The notes below the pieces were generated by a model. It was given only the letters and a program-made list of their open reading frames with translations. It made no database searches and was not told the DNA's origin. Of a stretch of DNA of 5,703 bases, positions 1 through 5,683 are shown piece after piece; within the stretch, counting starts at the first letter, position 1; each line of letters opens with the position of its first letter. Source of the stretch: Candidatus Zixiibacteriota bacterium. GTDB lineage: Bacteria; Zixibacteria; MSB-5A5; SM1-73. Position numbers and translations under genes: made by a program. The DNA lies in assembly GCA_023127875.1 (NCBI GenBank), contig JAGMFA010000130.1, positions 1 through 5,703 of the forward strand, written 5' to 3'.

Positions 1-573
1 GGAAGCATGGTCATAGATATCGGGGGAGGCACCTCCGAGATTGCGGTGATCGCCTTAGACGGCATAGTCAACAACATCTCCATCCGCATTGGTGGAGATG
101 AGATGGACGAAGGTATAATGCTTTATCTGAAGAAAAATTATAATCTTTTAATCGGAGAAAGAACTGCTGAGAAGATCAAAATGGAGATCGGCTCTGCCTA
201 TCCTCCGGAGGAGGAAGAGAGCATGGAGATAAAAGGGCGAGACTTAGTGGCAGGAATTCCCAAAACCATGAAGATCAGCTCAGTGCAGGTGAGAGAGGCT
301 TTAAGTGAACCCATTGATGCCATAATAGAGGCGGTAAGACAGGCTCTGGAGCAAACCCCCCCGGAACTTTCCGCCGATATCCTGGATAAGGGGATAGTGG
401 TCACCGGAGGAGGGGCTTTGCTGAAGGGATTGGATAAAAGATTACGAGAGGAGACCAATCTTCCCATAAATATAGCCGAGGATCCACTCACCTGCGTGGC
501 CAGAGGGACTGGGGAGGTGCTGGAAAACATGACGCAATTTTCAAAAGTTTTGATCAAAAGCAAAAGAGATTAA
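1..573 (+). CDS. mreB: Rod shape-determining protein MreB, C-terminal part (5' end outside window)
   Basis: This is the bacterial actin homologue that polymerises on ATP under the inner membrane and guides the peptidoglycan elongation machinery. The frame is open from base 1 and ends with TAA at 571-573, so 190 residues are visible. Compared with a usual length near 340-350, roughly the first 150 residues are missing because the window begins inside the gene. The fragment opens with the phosphate-2 loop of the actin/Hsp70 ATPase fold ([11 protein letters not shown]). It continues with the RIGGDEMDE segment, [16 protein letters not shown], and the adenosine-binding motif [16 protein letters not shown] at about visible residues 133-148, and ends with the family signature [13 protein letters not shown]. 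All of these match MreB closely and nothing looks broken. The usual partner mreC does not follow: 493 bases of non-coding DNA separate mreB from the next gene. The ATG at base 7 is an internal methionine, not the start. Confidence 0.97.
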   Translation, partial: GSMVIDIGGGTSEIAVIALDGIVNNISIRIGGDEMDEGIMLYLKKNYNLLIGERTAEKIKMEIGSAYPPEEEESMEIKGRDLVAGIPKTMKISSVQVREALSEPIDAIIEAVRQALEQTPPELSADILDKGIVVTGGGALLKGLDKRLREETNLPINIAEDPLTCVARGTGEVLENMTQFSKVLIKSKRD

Positions 574-637
574 AAAGGGTAAAAACCTGATATCTGTAGA
601 ACAGAAGAGCGCAAGTTCGGATTTTTAACCAGCACTA

Positions 638-779
638 ACTTAAGCGTTTGTCGAGAAATGTCATTCTGAGGCGTTAGCCGAAGAATCTCGAATTTGTAAC
701 AATTGAATTTATTAGATTCTTCACTTCGTTCAGAATGACATAAAGGATTTTTTTGTGATTTTTCCACACGCTCTTAAGT
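638..779. repeat. Palindromic dispersed element of the 'HSERSEES' type, 142 bp
   Basis: The core arms are TGTCATTCTGAG...GAAGAATCT (659-688) and AGATTCTTCACTTCGTTCAGAATGACA (714-740, key ends AGATTCT and CAGAATGACA). They pair over 10-11 bp at the base and 9 bp near the loop, around a 25-base AT-rich spacer. A second, outer imperfect pair, ACTTAAGCGTTTGT (638-651) and ACACGCTCTTAAGT (766-779), encloses the core, so the whole stretch may be one mobile-type unit with terminal inverted repeats. The reverse strand translates to a peptide containing CHSERSEES, a familiar artefact of this repeat family across many uncultured bacterial genomes. A run of seven T at 748-754 lies just after the core stem, so the element may also stop transcription coming out of mreB. 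No target-site duplication is evident at its ends. Confidence 0.8.
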
Positions 780-781
780 CA

Positions 782-853
782 TGTAGGTCAACCATGCCCG
801 AAGGGCTGGTTGATCCATATGGATCAACCAGGCTACGCCATGCTTGACCTACA
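782..853. repeat. Nested inverted repeat with a perfect 26-bp palindrome
   Basis: The outer arms TGTAGGTCAACCATG (782-796) and CATGCTTGACCTACA (839-853) are complementary at 14 of 15 positions. Inside them, 806-831 is a perfect palindrome with half-site CTGGTTGATCCAT. Between the two lie CCCGAAGGG on the left and a short GCTACGC stretch on the right. The structure could extrude as a cruciform or fold as a long RNA hairpin. It starts two bases after the preceding palindromic element ends. It looks like a dispersed intergenic repeat unit rather than an operator, but the family is not identified here. Confidence 0.85.
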
Positions 854-873
854 AAACTTCTGTGGTCTATTTA
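844..873 (+). promoter_or_regulatory. Weak candidate promoter for the small RNA
   Basis: TTGACC at 844-849 matches five of six bases of the -35 consensus. After 18 bases an AT-rich stretch TATTTAAAT begins at 868, which could act as a poor -10. The -35 lies inside the right arm of the preceding inverted repeat, so the repeat would supply part of the promoter. Transcription would begin near 880. The -10 is only a partial match, so this is tentative. Confidence 0.25.
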
Positions 874-879
874 AATGAA

Positions 880-1028
880 AGAAAAGGATATTGAAGATGT
901 GAAGAGGACCAAAGTCCCCACCACATCACTACCCGGAATTTCCTCCTCAGGAAATGGTCCTGGGTTTTGAAGATTGGTGTGAGTTTGTCGCGATCCCAAT
1001 GAAAGCCCCGCCATTGGCGGGGCTTTTT
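880..1028 (+). ncRNA. Candidate small structured RNA ending at a strong terminator
   Basis: No convincing reading frame occupies this stretch, yet it shows ordered self-complementarity. GATGTG (896-901) can pair with CACATC (922-927), enclosing GGAC-CAAA-GTCC (906-917). ATTTCCT (938-944) pairs with AGGAAAT (949-955) around a four-base loop. An alternative long-range pairing joins AGGACC (905-910) with GGTCCT (956-961), coaxial with the second hairpin and excluding part of the first. ATTGG (973-977) can meet CCAAT (996-1000). The stretch ends at the intrinsic terminator at 1002-1028. A terminator some 430 bases beyond mreB, with no gene between, needs a transcript to end, either a long mreB 3' tail or a separate RNA of about 150 nucleotides. 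It resembles no riboswitch or housekeeping RNA that I recognise. The start is uncertain and no conservation could be tested. Confidence 0.4.
1002..1028 (+). terminator. Strong intrinsic (rho-independent) terminator
   Basis: AAAGCCCCGCC (1002-1012) and GGCGGGGCTTT (1016-1026) form a perfect 11-bp stem with a three-base loop ATT, running into five T at 1024-1028. The GC-rich stem plus T-run is textbook for the + strand. On the - strand the trailing T-run is shorter, so it would work less well in that direction. It ends four bases before the -35 of the next promoter and so insulates the downstream gene from mreB read-through. Confidence 0.92.
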
Positions 1029-1031
1029 CAT

Positions 1032-1060
1032 TTGACAAGTTTCGCCCACTGTGATATTAT
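1032..1060 (+). promoter_or_regulatory. Near-consensus housekeeping promoter for the peptidase/DOMON gene
   Basis: TTGACA (1032-1037, perfect -35) and TATTAT (1055-1060, five of six bases of the -10) are separated by exactly 17 bases. The expected transcription start, seven bases past the -10, is at about 1067, which is the A of the ATG of the next gene. The mRNA would then have little or no 5' leader. The position directly behind a terminator supports its being real. Confidence 0.85.
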
Positions 1061-1066
1061 TAAATT

Positions 1067-2920
1067 ATGTCAATACGTATTAACCCGAAGTTGACTAAAT
1101 CCGCATGTCTTTTACTTTTTGGCTTAATTCTGGGATGGCATTATCCTGCCTGCTCATCTTCTAACATGGAGAGAGCAATACAGTGTTTTGAATCATACAT
1201 AGAAGCACTTCAGCAAGGATCGGAGGAGGGGGCAAAGGAATTCTGGAATAAAGAAGAGATAGAAAGATATAAGATCTATGACTGGCAATGGGGATATTTA
1301 GCCTTCAGAAGACTTGATCCACGTCACCTAAACTACAAGATAATAAGCACAGAGGAGAAGGATGGATATGTGGCTCTACAGGTGGAATGGTATTATCGGG
1401 AAGGGAAGGTAGGACGCTTGCAAAAGGACATAAGGTATTTTATAGAAGAGGGCGGGAAGATGGTGGGAGCAAATCCCATTTTAATCCACACCAGGGATTG
1501 GCTTCAAAAAGAGTCTGAACATTTTGTCTATCATTACAAAAACAAGCAGGATGAGCCCACCATTGCATTGCTTGACGAAATGGATCAGTTCTATGAAAGG
1601 ATAGTCGATCTCTTGCAGGTAAATTATAAGGATGAAATTTATTATTACAAATGCAGTTCCTCTGTGGAGGTTGGTCGGCTCTTCGAGATGGAGGCATCTC
1701 TGGCACGGAGCCAGATGACCAATGGGGTGGTGGCATCCAAAAGGAAATTTGTCCCCCATGAGATAGTGCACATAATCTCTTACCGAATCCTTCCTCAAGA
1801 TGAGGAGAAAGTTCCTCCGGAATATTTAAACGAGGGATTAGCTTATTATCTGGGAGGGGCGTCTTTTTTTTCTCCTGAACTTCTGTTGTCTTGGGCTAAG
1901 AAAAAATTAGAACGTAATGAAAATGTTCTGCTGGACTCCCTGATCCGTGATCCGTGGATGTATGGAACAAATGAAGGCGCCGGACTTGTTTCCTCTTTCG
2001 TCAAATTTCTAATAGAAATCAGAGGCATTGTCAAATTCAAACGACTATTTGCGGCGGGCGAAACCTTAGATGAACAAAGGGAGGCTTTAAGAGCAATCTA
2101 CCCTAAAAGCGCAGATCGAATGCAAGAGGAGTGGACAGAATTTGTCTTAAGTTTACCTCTGCCGGAAGTGAGATTTGATGAACCAATTAATTGCAGAAAG
2201 GTGTTTTATATTGAGGATCATTTAGGAGATGATAAGGGAGACGGAGACTACACTTATCCGAAAAACAAAAATGCTCTACCCGGGATTTTTGATCTGGCCG
2301 GTTTTAAGCTAAGCTTAGATTATGAGCTGGTATATTTTCAGTTGCAATTCGCCGACTTGAATCTTGCAGAAATTTCCTCAGATGAAACATTCAACGGAAC
2401 CTTTGCCGCCATTGCCATTGATTCAGATAATGAGGAAAACAGCGGCAACACTCGACTGTTTTTTGATAACGGTAACTTTGAATTTTCAAAAAAGGACGGT
2501 TATGAATTCGTCATCGAGGTCAGCAATGCAGGGATTTTAGTTTACGATCAGAAGTGGATATGGCAGGCTTTGTTTTTAAAAACACTTTCCCAAAAGAGTC
2601 ATATCAGAGGAAATGAAATTTCTTTTGCCATCCCCCAAAAGATCCTCGGCATACCGGATTCAAGCTGGAAATTTCAGGTTCTGACTGGAGGACAAAGAGG
2701 AGGGTATAAGAATACGGCTAATGGTGTGGGAAGGTTTATGAAGGTTGGGGAACAATCTACACCAGACCAAGGTGGAGGGGGAACAAATACAGATTTCAAT
2801 CCTGACGTGTATGATATTTTGGCCCCACAAGGCACAGATCAGATAAAGATTTTGAGTAACTACGATGTGGCAAAGAAGAAAAAAGCGGTTATTCCTATGA
2901 TCAAATTAAAGCAAAGATAG
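1067..2920 (+). CDS. Exported gluzincin-type metallopeptidase-like protein with C-terminal glucodextranase-type DOMON domain
   Basis: The protein has 617 residues. Residues 1-29 look like an export signal: a short basic start (K8, K11), then the hydrophobic CLLLFGLILGWH, then YPAC with Cys29 followed by serines. This could be a weak lipobox, though Tyr at -3 is unusual. Residues about 34-140 resemble an NTF2-like alpha/beta domain (inference). Residues about 148-365 resemble the MA-clan peptidase family: HEIVH at 231-235 supplies the two zinc histidines and catalytic Glu232, and the NEG motif with Glu256 fits the third zinc ligand (HExxH-x20-E). Residues about 378-612 match the C-terminal DOMON-like domain of glucodextranases and amylopullulanases. 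The landmarks are GDDKGDGDYTYP, PGIFDLAGF, a glycine-rich linker at 569-572, and the tail NPDVYDILAPQG...QIKILSNYD...AVIPMI. The domain is thought to bind carbohydrate or the cell surface. Substrate and role are unknown. A stop codon at 1061-1063 blocks any upstream extension. TTG at 1091 is the only other start that keeps the signal. No Shine-Dalgarno sequence is seen. Confidence 0.85.
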   Translation: MSIRINPKLTKSACLLLFGLILGWHYPACSSSNMERAIQCFESYIEALQQGSEEGAKEFWNKEEIERYKIYDWQWGYLAFRRLDPRHLNYKIISTEEKDGYVALQVEWYYREGKVGRLQKDIRYFIEEGGKMVGANPILIHTRDWLQKESEHFVYHYKNKQDEPTIALLDEMDQFYERIVDLLQVNYKDEIYYYKCSSSVEVGRLFEMEASLARSQMTNGVVASKRKFVPHEIVHIISYRILPQDEEKVPPEYLNEGLAYYLGGASFFSPELLLSWAKKKLERNENVLLDSLIRDPWMYGTNEGAGLVSSFVKFLIEIRGIVKFKRLFAAGETLDEQREALRAIYPKSADRMQEEWTEFVLSLPLPEVRFDEPINCRKVFYIEDHLGDDKGDGDYTYPKNKNALPGIFDLAGFKLSLDYELVYFQLQFADLNLAEISSDETFNGTFAAIAIDSDNEENSGNTRLFFDNGNFEFSKKDGYEFVIEVSNAGILVYDQKWIWQALFLKTLSQKSHIRGNEISFAIPQKILGIPDSSWKFQVLTGGQRGGYKNTANGVGRFMKVGEQSTPDQGGGGTNTDFNPDVYDILAPQGTDQIKILSNYDVAKKKKAVIPMIKLKQR

Positions 2921-3022
2921 TGGGTGAGGTAAAAACAGCTCAGGTCTTCTTTTTGGTGTGGATGTAAACATATACAGTAACTATTCCTTTAGAACAAAAC
3001 AACGAATCCTAATTCAATTCCC

Positions 3023-5191
3023 ATGAGCACAGATCAAAAGAAAATTTTAGAGTTTCTCTCCAGTGAAGCATCCAGACCCTTAAAACTGCGAGAGCTAACC
3101 CAAAAGATGGAGATCCCTGATAAAGAATATGGTAACTTTAGAAGGACGATCAGGTCTATGCTGAGAGATGGTTTGATCGTGAAGGTAAAAAGAGGGAGAA
3201 TTGGATTACCCGATAAGTCAAATTTGGTGGTGGGAAGATTGGTCTCCGGCAGAGGTGGTTATGGCTTTGTTGTGCCCGAAGATGGAAGTGATGATGTTTA
3301 CGTCAGTGCTGAAAATATGGGGAAAGCTTTTCACGGAGATAAGGTGGTGGTCAGAATTCTCAGAACAAGAAAGGGACCCGCTCGTGAGGGGAGCATCATA
3401 AAGATTCTAAAGAGAGCGAAGCAGAGTCTGGTGGGAACTTATCATAAGGGTAAATTCTACGAGCACGTTGAACCGGATGATCGCAAAATTTCAAAGGATA
3501 TCTACATTGCCCCGGACAATTCGAGGGGAGCATTGAATGGACAGAAGGTGGTGGTGGCGCTTTTGGATTGGATAGATGCGAACATGGGACCCCAGGGGAA
3601 GGTCGTCGAAGTTTTAGGCTATCCGGATGAGCCCGGCATGGATATTTTATCTCTGATCAAAGAGTTCGGGTTTCCTTTGAGCTTTCCGGAGGAGGTGGAG
3701 GAAAAGTTAGATAATTTGCCCGAAAGAGTGGAAAAAAAAGAACTTCAAAGAAGGCTAGATCTCCGCAATAAGAATTGCTTCACCATAGATCCGGCAGATG
3801 CCAAAGATCATGATGATGCGGTATCTTTGGAGATCAAACCGAACGGCAACTATCTTTTGGGGGTTCACATAGCGGATGTTTCTCATTATGTGAAGGAAGA
3901 TTCTGCCTTAGATCGGGAAGCGCTAAAGAGGGGGACTTCAGTCTATCTGGTGGACCGGGTCATTCCCATGCTTCCGGAGAAACTTTCCAATAATGTTTGT
4001 AGCTTAAAACCCCACCGCAACAGGCTCACCTTTAGCGCCATCATGGAACTTACTCCTCAAGGAGAACGAGTTGGCTATCAGATAAAAGAGAGCGTGATCA
4101 AAAGCAAGGCGAAACTGAATTACAATGAGGTGCAGAAATTTTTTGATAGCGGGGATGCGAGCAAAAGTATAAAAGGTTTGGAGGAAGACCTTCTGGAGAT
4201 GAGGAAGCTTAGCCGGAAGCTTTTGGAAAAAAGACTGGAAAAAGGAAGCTTGGACTTTGACCTTCCAGAGGCACACGTGGTTTTGGGAAGGGATGGCAGG
4301 GTGCTGGATATATTTGAGGTAGCAAGATTGGAGAGCCATCGCTTAATCGAGGAGTTCATGCTTCTTGCCAACCGAACTGTGGCAAAGCATGTGAGCCATC
4401 TCGCTGTGCCTTTTTTATATCGTATTCACGAGGAACCAGATCAGGATAAAATGGAGGCATTCTCAGATTTCGTCTCGACTTTGGGCTATTCGTTTAAGGT
4501 ATCCGGAAAGATACGTCCAAAGAAGATACAAAAATTTCTGAAATCATTAGAGGGAAAGCCGGAGGAGAAATTGATAAACGAGATTTTGCTCAGATCTTTA
4601 AAGAAAGCGTGTTACGCACCCGAAAATATCGGACATTTTGGACTGGCTTTTTCTCATTACACCCACTTCACCTCGCCTATCAGAAGGTATCCAGATCTTC
4701 TGGTGCACAGGCTACTGAAAGAGTTGCAAGAGGGGAAATATACTTTCCAAAGACAACGCAAGCTACTCCGACGGCTTCCCAAGATCGGAGAGATCACCTC
4801 TGAGAAAGAAAGATTGGCGGATGAGGCGGAAAGGGAATCGATAAAGATCAAACAGATCGAATTCATGCAGGATAAGTTAGGGGAAGAATATGAGGGACTA
4901 ATCTGCGGCGTCGTGCCTTTCGGATTTTTCGTCAGGCTGGAAAATCTTTTGACAGAAGGCTTGGTGCGGGTCTCCAGCTTAGACGACGACTATTATCTTT
5001 TCGATGAAAGAGGTCGAAGATGGGTGGGAAGACGCACCAAGAGGGTTTATAAATTAGGGGACAGGGTCAAAGTGCAGGTGGTAAGAGTGGACAAAGAACA
5101 AAAGGAGATAGATTTTGTGCTGGGAGGAAAGAGTGAGCGCACACCGCGTAGAGCAAGAAAAAAGAGAAAAAGAAAATTAAAAAGACCTTGA
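3023..5191 (+). CDS. rnr: Ribonuclease R (3'-5' exoribonuclease, RNB family)
   Basis: RNase R is a cytoplasmic processive hydrolase that degrades structured RNA from the 3' end and takes part in mRNA decay and rRNA quality control. At 722 residues it is complete, somewhat shorter than the E. coli enzyme. Domains in order: a winged-helix N-terminus (about 4-63), two OB/cold-shock domains (about 67-200, with GRGGYGFVVPE), the RNB catalytic domain (about 250-565), S1 (about 620-700), and a Lys/Arg-rich tail (704-722). The metal-binding aspartates are present in IDPADAKDHDDAV: Asp256, Asp262, Asp264 and Asp265. Also present are the RVIPMLPEKLSNNVCSL segment, RIHEEPD, and HYTHFTSPIRRYPDL, which carries the conserved arginines. 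An in-frame TAG at 2990-2992 and no other start codon before it fix the ATG at 3023. No Shine-Dalgarno sequence precedes it. The 102-base gap from the previous gene shows no terminator and only a weak possible -10 (TATACA at 2971), so co-transcription is possible. Confidence 0.97.
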   Translation: MSTDQKKILEFLSSEASRPLKLRELTQKMEIPDKEYGNFRRTIRSMLRDGLIVKVKRGRIGLPDKSNLVVGRLVSGRGGYGFVVPEDGSDDVYVSAENMGKAFHGDKVVVRILRTRKGPAREGSIIKILKRAKQSLVGTYHKGKFYEHVEPDDRKISKDIYIAPDNSRGALNGQKVVVALLDWIDANMGPQGKVVEVLGYPDEPGMDILSLIKEFGFPLSFPEEVEEKLDNLPERVEKKELQRRLDLRNKNCFTIDPADAKDHDDAVSLEIKPNGNYLLGVHIADVSHYVKEDSALDREALKRGTSVYLVDRVIPMLPEKLSNNVCSLKPHRNRLTFSAIMELTPQGERVGYQIKESVIKSKAKLNYNEVQKFFDSGDASKSIKGLEEDLLEMRKLSRKLLEKRLEKGSLDFDLPEAHVVLGRDGRVLDIFEVARLESHRLIEEFMLLANRTVAKHVSHLAVPFLYRIHEEPDQDKMEAFSDFVSTLGYSFKVSGKIRPKKIQKFLKSLEGKPEEKLINEILLRSLKKACYAPENIGHFGLAFSHYTHFTSPIRRYPDLLVHRLLKELQEGKYTFQRQRKLLRRLPKIGEITSEKERLADEAERESIKIKQIEFMQDKLGEEYEGLICGVVPFGFFVRLENLLTEGLVRVSSLDDDYYLFDERGRRWVGRRTKRVYKLGDRVKVQVVRVDKEQKEIDFVLGGKSERTPRRARKKRKRKLKRP

Positions 5192-5250
5192 AACTCAAAA
5201 GAGTTGGATGAACATAACCTCTGTGGCAAGAATTGACCTTCAAAGGTCAG

Positions 5251-5286
5251 GCACGAAATAATGGGTGGATTCATTATTTGTGCTTT
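5251..5286 (+). terminator. Hairpin after rnr, possible terminator
   Basis: GCACGAAATAATG (5251-5263) pairs with CATTATTTGTGC (5272-5283) as a 12-bp stem with one bulged G and an eight-base loop, followed by only three T (5284-5286). It is the first sizeable hairpin after the rnr stop codon, 60 bases away. The short T-run and AU-rich stem make it a weak terminator at best. It may be part of a repeat unit, since GGTGGAT...TTGTGC (5264-5283) recurs inverted as GCACAA...ATCCACC at 5326-5341. Confidence 0.4.
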
Positions 5287-5413
5287 CCCAAACCATGAAA
5301 AAGCTTAAATTCTATAAGAGTACAGGCACAAGGTATCCACCTTAAAAGAGCAGTTTATTGTCCCCTTCGGGGAATGGGAGAAAAACCCTCGCCTTTAGTA
5401 TGATCAAGTAGTC

Positions 5414-5440
5414 CGAATTTGTCCCCAGGACTCAAATTCG
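5414..5440. repeat. Inverted repeat, 8-bp arms
   Basis: CGAATTTG (5414-5421) and CAAATTCG (5433-5440) are perfect complements around an 11-base loop. A competing pairing, AGTCC (5410-5414) with GGACT (5428-5432), overlaps it, and the palindrome AGGATCCT (5441-5448) follows immediately. No T-run follows, so it is not an intrinsic terminator. It is probably a dispersed repeat fragment. Confidence 0.6.
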
Positions 5441-5497
5441 AGGATCCTGTAGACATGTTAGACTTCTACTTCTGTAAAATGGGGTGTATCTTAAATT

Positions 5498-5516
5498 CCC
5501 CCTTTAGTAAAGGGGG
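5498..5516. repeat. CCCCCTTT-AGT-AAAGGGGG hairpin repeat
   Basis: The arms CCCCCTTT (5498-5505) and AAAGGGGG (5509-5516) are perfectly complementary around a three-base loop, with ACTTTAG after the right arm. The same pattern, with small loop changes, is a familiar dispersed intergenic repeat in many environmental bacterial genomes. The T-run after it is too short for a confident terminator call. Confidence 0.7.
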
Positions 5517-5583
5517 ACTTTAGGCAATAGTGTTGCGTTAATGGTAGCTGTATGGTTAAACATTCTGATAAGGTAGGTTAAGA

Positions 5584-5628
5584 GGGGTTAGAAGGTATAG
5601 GTAAGGCTTCCTGCTAAATCCTAACCCC
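5584..5628. repeat. Inverted repeat GGGGTTAG / CTAACCCC
   Basis: GGGGTTAG (5584-5591) is the exact complement of CTAACCCC (5621-5628), with 29 bases between. An internal GAAG (5591-5594) can also meet CTTC (5607-5610). It starts 68 bases after the preceding hairpin repeat and may belong to the same composite element. Confidence 0.55.
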
Positions 5629-5632
5629 CTGT

Positions 5633-5683
5633 TGTCCCCTTCAGTGTGAACCCTTCAGGGTGAACCCCTTATCAAGGGGGACA
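5633..5683. repeat. Inverted repeat enclosing a tandem 14-bp direct repeat
   Basis: TGTCCCCTT (5633-5641) and AAGGGGGACA (5674-5683) form a stem of about nine bp with one extra G. Inside, CCCTTCAGTGTGAA (5637-5650) is followed directly by CCCTTCAGGGTGAA (5651-5664), identical at 13 of 14 positions. A third unit may start as CCCCTTATC. A smaller hairpin, CCCCTT-ATC-AAGGGG (5665-5679), competes with the outer stem. A run of nine C (5693-5701) follows at the window edge. Confidence 0.7.

Noticed and set aside
198..563. Minus-strand frame of 121 codons inside mreB
   Set aside because: It is a shadow of a strongly conserved coding frame on the other strand, with Ser/Pro-rich content typical of antisense frames.
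570..767. Minus-strand frame of 65 codons containing CHSERSEES
   Set aside because: It is a translation of the palindromic element at 638-779. The SERSEES peptide is a known artefact of that repeat, and no promoter or ribosome site supports it.
867..1049. Minus-strand frame of 60 codons
   Set aside because: It runs through the terminator hairpin and the -35 element of the + strand promoter, has a composition unlike a protein, and resembles no family.
1440..1798. Two overlapping minus-strand frames opposite the peptidase domain
   Set aside because: The + strand frame shows the metallopeptidase motif and family pattern through this stretch, so these are shadows.
1863..1871. Run of eight T inside the peptidase gene as a phase-variation tract
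   Set aside because: It encodes part of Ser-Phe-Phe-Ser in an intact frame. A single short homopolymer is not enough to claim phase variation.
5192..5205. AACTC-AAAA-GAGTT hairpin just after the rnr stop
   Set aside because: The stem is only five bp, AT-rich, and no T-run follows, so it is not supportable as a terminator.
5047..5274. Minus-strand frame of 75 codons over the 3' end of rnr
   Set aside because: Most of it is antisense to the S1 domain and basic tail of RNase R. It is Phe/Leu/Ser-rich only because it reads the A-rich tail backwards.
5295..5345. Short + strand frame of 16 codons starting MKKLKFYKS
   Set aside because: It has no ribosome site, lies inside repeat-derived DNA, and ends within a hairpin. 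There is no evidence of a real small protein.
5637..5664. Tandem repeat as a CRISPR remnant
   Set aside because: The two units are directly adjacent with no spacer, the unit is only 14 bp, and no cas gene is present.
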